Below are positions 1-7,180 of a stretch of 21,264 nucleotides of DNA, in pieces. The stretch covers positions 1-21,264 of the forward strand of contig JAZDMK010000150.1 in the NCBI GenBank assembly GCA_043800975.1, given 5' to 3'. The first letter of the stretch is position 1. Every line of letters begins with the position of its first letter. This stretch comes from JAZDMK01 sp043800975 (GTDB lineage Bacteria > Bacteroidota > Bacteroidia > Bacteroidales > JAHJDW01). The notes beneath the pieces are model-generated. The model was not told the DNA's origin, ran no database searches, and was given only the letters and a program-made list of their open reading frames with translations. The position numbers were made by a program, and so were the translations under genes.

Positions 1-1
1 G

Positions 2-52
2 TTTGATCAAACCATTTTAGATTATGTTGGAAAAAATTCAAAAAACAGTTGA
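2..52 (+). CDS. lpxK: 3' end of probable tetraacyldisaccharide 4'-kinase (partial)
   Basis: Reading frame 2 is open from the window edge and codes for FDQTILDYVGKNSKNS followed by TGA at 50-52. This short tail resembles the C-terminus of LpxK from Bacteroidota, the inner-membrane-associated kinase that phosphorylates the 4' position of the lipid A disaccharide precursor. An lpxK gene directly before a purine nucleoside phosphorylase gene is also a known arrangement in the phylum. The frame runs 29 nt into the downstream gene, whose ATG is at 24, so the two would be translationally close. Only 16 residues are visible, so the assignment rests on a short tail match remembered from the family plus context. 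A chance open frame of this length cannot be excluded. Confidence 0.55.
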   Translation, partial: FDQTILDYVGKNSKNS

Positions 53-836
53 TTACATTAAAAGTAAAACTTCATTACAACCCGAAGTAGGAATTATTCT
101 GGGAACAGGACTTGGCGGGCTTGTCAATGAAATTGATATAAAGCATATTTTACCTTACGAAGAAATTCCGAACTTCCCGGTATCAACAGTGGAAGGGCAT
201 AGCGGAAAATTAATCTTCGGAATATTGGGCGGGAAAAATGTTGTTGCCATGCAGGGTCGCTTTCATTATTATGAAGGATATTCCATGCAAGAACTGACAT
301 TTCCCGTTCGTGTAATGAAATTTCTTGGCATCCGTTTTCTTTTTGTATCAAATGCCAGCGGCGGCGTCAATCCAGGCTTTGAGATTGGTGACCTGATGAT
401 TATTGATGATCATATTAATCTTCTTCCTGACAATCCATTGATGGGAAAAAATATTCCGGAACTTGGCCCCCGCTTTCCGGATATGAGTGAACCTTATGAT
501 CGTGCTACAATTGCAAAAGCGATTGAAATTGCAAAAAAACATAACTTCCCTTGGAAGACCGGAACGTATGCTGCAGTTTCGGGGCCATGTTTTGAAACAC
601 CTGCTGAGTATCGCCGTGTTTTTAACAGTGGTGCTGATGCAGTAGGAATGTCAACGGTTCCTGAAGTTATTGTAGCACGCCACATGAGCATTCCATGCTT
701 TGCTATTTCTATTATTACTGATCTGGGTGTTCCCGGAAAAATCGTGGAAGTATCGCACGAAGAAGTGATTAAAGTCGCATCGGAGGCGGAAAAGAAAATG
801 ACTGTTCTAATGAAAGAATTAGTTAGTATTTTGTAA
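24..836 (+). CDS. punA: Purine-nucleoside phosphorylase (trimeric, PNP/MTAP family)
   Basis: This cytosolic salvage enzyme splits purine (deoxy)nucleosides with phosphate into free base and (deoxy)ribose-1-phosphate. Its 270 residues match the usual length of the trimeric family. Visible signatures are GTGLGG (27-32, phosphate loop), GRFHYYEG (78-85, His81 equivalent to human His86), NASGG (110-114), GPCFETPAEY (187-196, Glu191 equivalent to human Glu201) and VGMSTVPEVIVARH (207-220). The base-recognition stretch reads SIITDLG, with Asp233 where mammalian 6-oxopurine-specific PNP has Asn243. MTAP uses Asp in this area to bind adenine, so specificity could be broader than guanosine/inosine; that part is inference. 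The start is the ATG at 24, inside the end of the probable lpxK frame. The gene symbol is by family only. Confidence 0.93.
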   Translation: MLEKIQKTVDYIKSKTSLQPEVGIILGTGLGGLVNEIDIKHILPYEEIPNFPVSTVEGHSGKLIFGILGGKNVVAMQGRFHYYEGYSMQELTFPVRVMKFLGIRFLFVSNASGGVNPGFEIGDLMIIDDHINLLPDNPLMGKNIPELGPRFPDMSEPYDRATIAKAIEIAKKHNFPWKTGTYAAVSGPCFETPAEYRRVFNSGADAVGMSTVPEVIVARHMSIPCFAISIITDLGVPGKIVEVSHEEVIKVASEAEKKMTVLMKELVSIL

Positions 837-870
837 TAAGTTGAAATTATTCTAACCTTTTTCTCAACCC

Positions 871-2985
871 ATGAAAATATTTAGTTCAAACAATTCAATT
901 CGAACTAAGGATAAGGCGTTATTAATGCTTGTTCCCATTTTCCTTTTTACAACTTCGATTTTATATATAGATACACTATACTATTTTTTTCTTTCATGGT
1001 CTGACCCCGGTTATGCATACTTATTCAATGGATTAAATTTCGCAACATTTCATCGCTACATCGGGCATATTGATCATCCGGGAACGCCGCTGCAACTATT
1101 CTGTGCTTTTATTATTCGGATCCAATACCTTTTTTGTGGTTCCGGTGGTTTGCCCGAACATGTAATGTCTAACCCGGAATCCTATCTTCGTACAATCAGT
1201 TTTTCTTTAACACTAATTTCTACACTTATCGCATACTATACAGGGCGTGTTATTTTTATTAAAAGCCGAAACTTTTCTATTGCAATGCTTTTTCAGGCAT
1301 CTGTTTTGTTTTCTGCAGGAGCTATTTTGTATATTCCAATTATTGCATGTGAAACTATTATCATATCCACTTTTTCTCTTTTACTTCTGCTATGTTTTTT
1401 ATACACCTACCATCCCGAATCTCTTAGAAAATGGCTCTACCCAATTGGATTTGGCTTTCTGGTTGCACTAATAATTACAACAAAATTTTCTACAGCTCCT
1501 TTTTTTGTCATTCCCTTATTTTTATTAAAGACCTGGAAAGAACGTTTGCTGTTTGTAACTATGTGTATTCTTTTTATTGCAGCGATCTTGATTCCTGTTA
1601 TGCCGTTACTAGCAAATCATTTTGACTTCATATTCAGGATTGCAACCCATACAGGCAAGTACGGTTTTGGCGATCAGGGTGTGTTTGTGTGGCCGGTATT
1701 TTTTGCACACATCGTACTAATTTTCAAATATGAGATTCCTTTTACAATTGCATTTTCTTTCCTTTTTTTAACATTCGTATCAACTCTCATTTTAAAAAAA
1801 ATTCGAATACGTTTTACCAAAGCTGAACGCAATCTTATTTATGGTATTTTCATTTTCCTGATAATACAAATTGGTATTGTAGCAAAGCACTATGCTTCTC
1901 ATTATATGATTCCGGCGCATCTTATGTCAGGACTGGCAATTTTTATTACTTTCCCTGCATTTTTCTCAAGAAGAGAAATGTATGAAAAATTTATTCATGG
2001 AAAGTTTTTTAAATGGCTCACAATATTTGTTCTTCTCTTTCTTGCCTTCTTTCTTTGTAAAAATCTTTTTTATAAAAATTTGCACAACGACGCAAAAGAT
2101 ACAATGGTATATGCTGAGCAAAACAGAAAATTACCAATAATAATTCTTAGTCAAAACCTTTGGGAAGGTGCATATATTGAGTCTAGTCTATTTTTTGGTG
2201 CAACCTATAGTGGAGAAACCCGAACTCAAAACATGGAATTTTTAAATTCAAAATATCCCAACACCTATTTTTACGGGACTTATAATCATCAGTTTTTTAA
2301 CTGGAAAGGCCCGGTTGTTAAGATAGATTTTTTTTCAAAAAATCCACAAGTAATGATTTACAGCCGAAACTTTGAACCTGATTCAATCTCAAGTGCAATC
2401 AATGAGCTTTTTGACTTTCCTGGAATGAAAAATCTTTACCAGTATAAAACTGTTTATAAAAATCATGGCATTAACGAAAGCATTTTAGAACTTACTTGTG
2501 ATACAGCTGCTATCAAAAAGCTTTTCTATAAAAGTCTTTCCCTGAAATGGGATCTTGAAAATACGGATGAATCCAAAGTGAATTTTATTGATCAGACCGG
2601 TAAATATTTTCTTTCAGGCGTTAATCAAAAATCCAAAGAAACATCAAAATCCGGAAATTTCTCAGTTAAACTGACCCCTGAAAGTCAGTACAGCCTCGCT
2701 ATTAAAATTAAAACACACCCCGGTTACTTTTACATTATCAATGCTTGGAGAAAATCTGACACCGAAAAAAGTTGCATTGTTACCTGCGCACAAGATCAAT
2801 CAAAGTATTATACAAGTGGAGCGAACATACTTGAGAAACAAAACGACGGCTGGGAAAAAATTCAATTTTCTACTACAATTCCTAAAGAGTACCCTGACTC
2901 ACTTATACATATATATTTCTGGAATAATAGTAAATCTACTGTGTTCTTTGATGATGTTACTATTGATGAGTATTCTCCCAAATAA
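871..2985 (+). CDS. GT-C/PMT-like glycosyltransferase-type membrane protein with C-terminal carbohydrate-binding-like domain
   Basis: The protein has 704 residues. Residues 1-400 hold about ten hydrophobic helices. The first extracytoplasmic loop carries SDPGYAYLFNG (about 44-54) and a GHIDHPGTPLQ stretch (about 65-75). This recalls the acidic motif and the DHPP-type motif of GT39/ArnT-like GT-C enzymes, which use polyprenyl-phosphate sugars at the outer face of the inner membrane. A soluble domain follows, and residues from about 560 to 704 look like a beta-sandwich of the CBM4/9 or galactose-binding type, with SGNFSVKLTPE, a late WEKIQF and a final FFDDVTIDEY. Sugar transfer is inferred from fold and motifs; donor and acceptor are unknown. 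It starts 34 nt after the PNP gene and ends 3 nt before the converging gldD stop, with no hairpin between. It could be a non-catalytic family member. Confidence 0.72.
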   Translation: MKIFSSNNSIRTKDKALLMLVPIFLFTTSILYIDTLYYFFLSWSDPGYAYLFNGLNFATFHRYIGHIDHPGTPLQLFCAFIIRIQYLFCGSGGLPEHVMSNPESYLRTISFSLTLISTLIAYYTGRVIFIKSRNFSIAMLFQASVLFSAGAILYIPIIACETIIISTFSLLLLLCFLYTYHPESLRKWLYPIGFGFLVALIITTKFSTAPFFVIPLFLLKTWKERLLFVTMCILFIAAILIPVMPLLANHFDFIFRIATHTGKYGFGDQGVFVWPVFFAHIVLIFKYEIPFTIAFSFLFLTFVSTLILKKIRIRFTKAERNLIYGIFIFLIIQIGIVAKHYASHYMIPAHLMSGLAIFITFPAFFSRREMYEKFIHGKFFKWLTIFVLLFLAFFLCKNLFYKNLHNDAKDTMVYAEQNRKLPIIILSQNLWEGAYIESSLFFGATYSGETRTQNMEFLNSKYPNTYFYGTYNHQFFNWKGPVVKIDFFSKNPQVMIYSRNFEPDSISSAINELFDFPGMKNLYQYKTVYKNHGINESILELTCDTAAIKKLFYKSLSLKWDLENTDESKVNFIDQTGKYFLSGVNQKSKETSKSGNFSVKLTPESQYSLAIKIKTHPGYFYIINAWRKSDTEKSCIVTCAQDQSKYYTSGANILEKQNDGWEKIQFSTTIPKEYPDSLIHIYFWNNSKSTVFFDDVTIDEYSPK

Positions 2986-2988
2986 AAT

Positions 2989-3597
2989 CTATTTCCCTTT
3001 TTCTTTCCAGCGAAATGTATGTATTAAATGACGAATATCTTCACGGATAAAATCGATAACCGGAGCCAGAGAATCGTTGTTGGGTAAAACTTCAAAGTAC
3101 AAAGCCCCCCGCACAAAATTTTTCGTACTGTCAGTAAGATAGAATTGATAAGGCGAAGCTGCATCACTTCCAAAAATATCATAGATCATTCCATACATTT
3201 TGCGGTCCGGATCAATGATAACAGAATCATTAATCGCAGTGGCTTTTGCTATGTGTTTGTTGGCAAAAGTGCGGGCATCATCAATAAAAGTTTCAAGATC
3301 ATTTTTAACCGGCTGATAGCTGATATGCATCGTTCCTTTAAACTGTGGAAATTTAATATTAACCCAGAATGGTTTAGAATTTTTGTGCTTGTAACGTTCA
3401 ATCGCAGCATATCCGGGATATTCAAACGTATAGGGATAGCTTACAGAATCAAATTTTTTATAACTTCTTTCCGGAAGTACTATTCTGAAATAACCACGGG
3501 GTCTTGGAATGGGTGTTGATTCGCTGCACGAAAAAATCTGCATCAAAATAAACGCAATAAGAAATCCTTGAATAAAAATTCGTTTACAATGCTTCAT
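2989..3597 (-). CDS. gldD: Gliding motility lipoprotein GldD
   Basis: The 202-residue protein has a lipoprotein signal ending at IFSCSES (Cys24). It is followed by the family hallmark PRPRGYFRIVLPE (about 32-44), then a mixed alpha/beta periplasmic domain with FPYTFEYP-like and KFPQFKGTMHISY stretches. GldD is required for gliding in Flavobacterium johnsoniae and is associated with function of the Gld/type IX secretion machinery; its biochemical role is not settled. The ATG at 3597 lies 14 nt inside the end of gldE, so the pair is probably translationally coupled. Presence of gldD does not prove gliding, because non-gliding Bacteroidota with type IX secretion also keep it. Length and motifs are complete and nothing looks broken. 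Confidence 0.92.
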   Translation of the reverse strand: MKHCKRIFIQGFLIAFILMQIFSCSESTPIPRPRGYFRIVLPERSYKKFDSVSYPYTFEYPGYAAIERYKHKNSKPFWVNIKFPQFKGTMHISYQPVKNDLETFIDDARTFANKHIAKATAINDSVIIDPDRKMYGMIYDIFGSDAASPYQFYLTDSTKNFVRGALYFEVLPNNDSLAPVIDFIREDIRHLIHTFRWKEKGK

Positions 3598-4915
3598 GGT
3601 TCAATTCATTTTCGGGTTTTATGAGCACCCTGATTTTTTTAATTCTTCTCTTATCGGAAGCTTCAACGTGAAAGTCAAACTGCATGCACGTAATTTTATC
3701 GTTCTTTTCAGGAATTTTTCCAACCAGCTCCAGCATAAGCCCGGCAAGAGTTTCCGATTCTCCTTTCACTGCTTCAAATGTATCAGTATCAATTCCAAGA
3801 ATTTTACAAAAATCATTCAACAGGGTTTTTCCTTCAAACACAAATTCATTTTCCTGAACGCGAATGAATGTTGAATCATCTGTGTCGTATTCATCATTTA
3901 TTTCTCCGACAACCTCTTCAATTACATCCTCCAGAGTAACAATACCTGATGTTCCACCATACTCATCCACAACAATAGCCATGTGTATTTTCTTTTCACG
4001 AAACTCCTGAAGAAGATCATTTATTTTCTTTTGTTCAGGCACAAACATCGCAGGCCTAACAAGCTGTTTCCAGTCGAAGTCATTCTTTGCAAGATGAGGA
4101 AGTAAATCTTTAATGTATAAAATTCCCGCTATTTGATCCAGCGTTTCATTGTAGGCAGGAATTCGCGAATAGCCCGTTTCAGTAATAATTTTACGTAACT
4201 CTTCGAAAGTTGTATTTAAAGCAACAGATGCAATATCCATACGTGGAATCATGATTTCTTTCACATCAATCTCTCCAAAATTGACAATGCCTTTTAACAT
4301 GCGGTGTTCATTGGTTCCGTCTTTTGTGAGTTCAATGGCATCCGAAAGCTCATTAAAAGTGGGTCCATGGTTGCCATGTATCTGACGGTTATCAAGAACT
4401 TTCGAAAAACGAGCCATAATCCAGGCCAAAGGATAAAATATTTTCTGCAAAATTACAACCATTGGCACAACAGACTGAGCATAGTTTAGCGGAGAATGGG
4501 TTGCATATACTTTCGGTAAAATTTCACCAAAAAAAAGCAAAACAATTGAAATCACTACCGCCTGAATAACGAAAGCTAATACAGGATTTTCCGAAAGATC
4601 AAAAAGCTCGAACGTAACGAAAGTTGATAAAATAATAATTGCAATATTTACCGCATTGTTGGCAATAAGTAACGTAGCTAGCATTCTGCGCGGTTTTGCC
4701 AGAACTTTCAATACCATTTCACTTCGCTTGGTATGCTTGTGTTTTAGAGCATGAAGATCCTGAGGGCCCAATGAAAAAAGGGCAACCTCTGCTCCCGAAA
4801 CAATAGCAGACAGAATCAGAAGAATAATTATAATAATAATTCCACTGGCCGCATGAACCCATTGGCTCGAATACCAAGGGATTTCAGTAATCTGTAATAA
4901 CACAGAAGTGTTCAT
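3584..4915 (-). CDS. gldE: GldE: CNNM/CBS-pair/CorC-HlyC domain membrane protein
   Basis: The longest frame begins with TTG at 4933. I prefer the in-frame ATG at 4915 (MNTSVLLQ), giving 443 residues. Order of domains: an N-terminal DUF21/CNNM membrane domain with three or four helices, including SGAEVALFSL (about 40-49) and FFGEILPK; a CBS pair spanning about 205-330 with GYSRIPAYNETLD and VVDEYGGTSGIVTLEDVIEE; and a C-terminal CorC/HlyC transporter-associated domain. The wider family includes Mg2+/Co2+ export-related proteins such as CorC and CNNM. In Bacteroidota this member, next to gldD, is named GldE and can partly compensate for gldD defects in F. johnsoniae. It lies 35 nt after ssb and overlaps gldD by 14 nt. 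The ion or substrate it handles is unknown. Confidence 0.9.
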   Translation of the reverse strand: MNTSVLLQITEIPWYSSQWVHAASGIIIIIILLILSAIVSGAEVALFSLGPQDLHALKHKHTKRSEMVLKVLAKPRRMLATLLIANNAVNIAIIILSTFVTFELFDLSENPVLAFVIQAVVISIVLLFFGEILPKVYATHSPLNYAQSVVPMVVILQKIFYPLAWIMARFSKVLDNRQIHGNHGPTFNELSDAIELTKDGTNEHRMLKGIVNFGEIDVKEIMIPRMDIASVALNTTFEELRKIITETGYSRIPAYNETLDQIAGILYIKDLLPHLAKNDFDWKQLVRPAMFVPEQKKINDLLQEFREKKIHMAIVVDEYGGTSGIVTLEDVIEEVVGEINDEYDTDDSTFIRVQENEFVFEGKTLLNDFCKILGIDTDTFEAVKGESETLAGLMLELVGKIPEKNDKITCMQFDFHVEASDKRRIKKIRVLIKPENELNHEAL

Positions 4916-4950
4916 TGAAAAGTATGCTTTCAAAGAAAGCTATATTATTT

Positions 4951-5421
4951 TTAAAAAGGGAGATCGTCAGGAGTGTCGCTCCCACCAATAGGATCAGACT
5001 GAATTCCCGAAGACTGATTGTTTGCCGGAGCATTATTAAATCCTGACTCATTCTCATTTTGATAAGATGAACTCTGCGATGAGTCGCTTTGACGTGCACC
5101 AATCAAAACAAGAGAATCGGCATTTACTTCAACACTGTATCTGTCCTTCCCTTCACTATCCTGCCATTTGCGCGTTCTCAGTTTTCCTTCGATATATACC
5201 GGACTTCCTTTTTTCAGAAACCGTTCTGCTGTTTCAGCCATATTGCGCCATGCAACAATATTGTGCCATTCGGTCTGTTCCTTTTTTTGTCCTTCTTTGT
5301 CTTTATACACTTCTGTTGTAGCAATAGAAAAAGAGGCTACTTTCGTTCCGTTAGGAATAGTACGCACTACAGGATCTTTTCCCAGGTTTCCTATCAGAAT
5401 AACTTTGTTTACACTTCCCAT
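4951..5421 (-). CDS. ssb: Single-stranded DNA-binding protein
   Basis: The 156-residue protein has an N-terminal OB fold (about 1-110) starting MGSVNKVILIGNLGKDP, with EWHNIVAWRNMAETAERF and KGSPVYIEGKLRTRKW, all classic SSB segments. A disordered linker rich in Ser, Asn and Gln follows. The acidic tip DTPDDLPF carries the conserved DDLPF tail that recruits replication and repair partners. It coats ssDNA during replication, recombination and repair in the cytosol. It sits between mutY and gldE in the phylum-typical order, 10 nt after the mutY stop, and is likely part of that operon. Size, OB fold and tail are all intact, so it is probably the housekeeping SSB rather than a plasmid or phage copy. 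Confidence 0.97.
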   Translation of the reverse strand: MGSVNKVILIGNLGKDPVVRTIPNGTKVASFSIATTEVYKDKEGQKKEQTEWHNIVAWRNMAETAERFLKKGSPVYIEGKLRTRKWQDSEGKDRYSVEVNADSLVLIGARQSDSSQSSSYQNENESGFNNAPANNQSSGIQSDPIGGSDTPDDLPF

Positions 5422-5431
5422 TTTAAATAAA

Positions 5432-6541
5432 TTAAATTTTCATAACAAAGGTACTAAAAACTAAGAATAATGCTGGAGGAATTTTAAACCTTGATTGCCA
5501 CGAAGGTTTTCTTGCTGCAATATAGTTTATGATCGGTACCGGGAAAGGAAAATTATTCAATTCATCAATTGACGCGCTAATCAGTTCTGCTGATTTGACA
5601 TCTTTTTCAGTGTTTTCATAAAATTCAAGAAAACAGATTCTCAACTGGCGATGCGTTAACACATGCTTTATCCACTCAGATTTGTAAAACTTTTTTCTTG
5701 CTTTAATTTGAATGCGCTTCTTTATAAAAACTTCGGCACTTTTTTGGGTATGAAACTCCTGACCGGGAAATTCATATAAACTTCTCCAAATACTGTCATT
5801 TCCGCGCTTTCTTACTAAAGTCCTTTTCTTAAAAAGATTAATTTCATACACGAGAAATAATTCCGGAATCATCTTTTTCACAGTTTGAACAGGATACTTT
5901 TCGGGCATCCCTGATTTTCTTCCTAAACAACCAGTTTTCCATGGGCATTCAGTACAAAGCGGATTTAAAGGTGTACAAACCAAAGCACCCAGTTCCATGA
6001 CTGCCTGATTGAAATCGCCCGGATTATCATGATCGATCAATTCCTCCATTCGTTTCTTCACAATAATTTTCAATGCTGAACTGCCCTTGGGCTCTTCTAA
6101 ACCAAATAACCTTGAAACTACCCGATAAACATTCCCATCTACAACTGGAATTGCTTCCTGAAAACAAATGGAAGCAACTGCTGCTGCTGTATATTCACCG
6201 ACTCCTGTCATAGAAAGCCAATCCTGGTATGTCGTTGGCAAACCTTTATTAAAGGTTTTATAGGCAAAGCGAGCAGCTGAAAGCATATTTCTTGCCCTTG
6301 AATAATAACCCAAACCCTGCCAAAGTAGCAGAACTTCATCCTCCTTTGCTTGGGCAAGTGACATAAGATCAGGGAACTTAGTGAGAAAACGATGATAATA
6401 ATGTAATCCCTGAGCGATCCGGGTTTGCTGCATAATAATCTCTGAAACCCATACCTGATAAGGGTTTTTGTTCTTTCTCCAGGGAAGATCCCGTTTGTTT
6501 TTTTTATACCAAAGCTGGATTAAATTTGTCATCTTCTTCAT
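5432..6541 (-). CDS. mutY: A/G-specific adenine glycosylase MutY
   Basis: This base-excision repair enzyme removes adenine mispaired with 8-oxoguanine. From the ATG at 6541 it has 369 residues. The longer frame starts at a TTG, and a second ATG at 6532 is equally possible. The helix-hairpin-helix glycosylase core shows RDLPWR (17-22), the catalytic Glu34 in SEIIMQQTR, WQGLGYYSRARN (74-85), TGVGEYTAAA (112-121) and the catalytic Asp135 in VVDGNVYR. Four cysteines at 189, 196, 199 and 205 form the C-X6-C-X2-C-X5-C [4Fe-4S] site. A NUDIX-like C-terminal domain for 8-oxoG recognition follows, with HVLTHRQL. A hydrophobic tail of about 25 residues beyond the usual end stops 10 nt before ssb. It heads the mutY-ssb-gldE-gldD unit and is divergent from HU. 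Confidence 0.96.
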   Translation of the reverse strand: MKKMTNLIQLWYKKNKRDLPWRKNKNPYQVWVSEIIMQQTRIAQGLHYYHRFLTKFPDLMSLAQAKEDEVLLLWQGLGYYSRARNMLSAARFAYKTFNKGLPTTYQDWLSMTGVGEYTAAAVASICFQEAIPVVDGNVYRVVSRLFGLEEPKGSSALKIIVKKRMEELIDHDNPGDFNQAVMELGALVCTPLNPLCTECPWKTGCLGRKSGMPEKYPVQTVKKMIPELFLVYEINLFKKRTLVRKRGNDSIWRSLYEFPGQEFHTQKSAEVFIKKRIQIKARKKFYKSEWIKHVLTHRQLRICFLEFYENTEKDVKSAELISASIDELNNFPFPVPIINYIAARKPSWQSRFKIPPALFLVFSTFVMKI

Positions 6542-6601
6542 TAACAAATGGCTTAAAAAAAATAAAAGTCCGATTTTTTTTTCATTTTTTAATTAAATCT
6601 T

Positions 6602-6609
6602 TATCTTTG
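6602..6609 (+). promoter_or_regulatory. Bacteroidota-type -7 element upstream of the HU gene
   Basis: TATCTTTG fits the TAnnTTTG -7 consensus of the primary sigma factor in Bacteroidota. It lies about 55 nt upstream of the HU ATG. The matching -33 region is a T-rich tract without a clear TTTG. Transcription should start a few bases downstream, giving an untranslated leader of roughly 50 nt that is AT-rich and has no Shine-Dalgarno motif, as is common for this phylum. Confidence 0.6.
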
Positions 6610-6664
6610 CAGCCCTTTAAATTTTGAACAAACTAATTTTTAACATATTAAATATTAAATTAAC

Positions 6665-6949
6665 ATGACAAAGGCAGACATTGTTTCCGAGATTGCAAAC
6701 AAAACCGGAGTTGAGAAGATCGCTGTAATGGCCACTGTAGAAGCTTTTATGAATACTGTAAAGCATTCGTTAGAGAACGGAGAAAACGTTTACCTCAGGG
6801 GATTTGGTAGTTTCATCGTAAAGAAACGCGCACAGAAAACCGGAAGAAACATTTCAAAAAACACAACTATTATTATACCAGCGCATAACATTCCATCATT
6901 TAAGCCTGCAAAGACTTTCATCAGTGGTGTTAAGGGCAAGGTTAAATAA
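6665..6949 (+). CDS. HU/IHF-family DNA-binding protein
   Basis: The 94-residue protein begins MTKADIVSEIANKTGVEK, the helical dimerisation region. It then has the beta-arm region with NVYLRGFGSFIVKKRA (about 41-56), followed by GRNISKNTTIIIPAH and FKPAKTFISGVKGK (about 79-92), the order expected of HU/IHF proteins. It bends and compacts DNA as a dimer in the nucleoid. It has its own -7 promoter element and stands divergent from mutY. It is followed after 25 nt by a tiny basic ORF and then by rng, a cluster that recurs in Bacteroidota. Whether it behaves as a non-specific HU or a site-specific IHF-like protein cannot be read from the sequence. Confidence 0.95.
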   Translation: MTKADIVSEIANKTGVEKIAVMATVEAFMNTVKHSLENGENVYLRGFGSFIVKKRAQKTGRNISKNTTIIIPAHNIPSFKPAKTFISGVKGKVK

Positions 6950-6974
6950 TAATATATCCTAAAATTAACTGATC

Positions 6975-7064
6975 ATGCCAAGTGGTAAAAAGCGGAAACG
7001 CCAGAAAATGAATACGCATAAGCGGAAGAAAAGGCTGCGGAAGAACCGCCATAAAAAGAAATAG
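6975..7064 (+). CDS. 29-residue AURKAIP1/COX24-domain mini-protein, probable small ribosomal subunit protein (bS22/mS38-like)
   Basis: The ATG at 6975 opens a 29-codon frame closed by TAG. It starts MPSGKKRKRQKMNTHKRK and ends in RKNRHKKK. About 60% of residues are Lys or Arg and there are no acidic residues. Such a composition does not arise by chance in this AT-rich genome, and the pattern KRKR-x-K-M-x-x-H-K-R-K-K-R-L-R is that of the AURKAIP1/COX24 (DUF1713) domain. Family members are mitochondrial mS38 and the mycobacterial small-subunit protein bS22. It sits between HU and rng, 25 nt after HU, probably in the same transcript. Its role in the Bacteroidota small subunit is inferred from the family. 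The gene is below the size cut-off of most gene finders. Confidence 0.83.
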   Translation: MPSGKKRKRQKMNTHKRKKRLRKNRHKKK

Positions 7065-7180
7065 CCATTTCTGAACTTATTGCATTTCATACATTTTCAT
7101 CCTGACCTGACAAGACAAAAGCGATAAAGTATTGCAGAATTGTTGCGTTACATGTTTTATTGCTTTAAAAAAATGCAGGA

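Noticed and set aside
2980..2995. Terminator between the converging GT-C and gldD genes
   Set aside because: Only three bases separate the stops and no stem-loop is seen; the same holds for the converging pairs near 9270 and 12099.
3145..3519. 124-codon plus-strand frame opposite gldD
   Set aside because: It is antisense to a well-supported gene and shows no domain or start signal.
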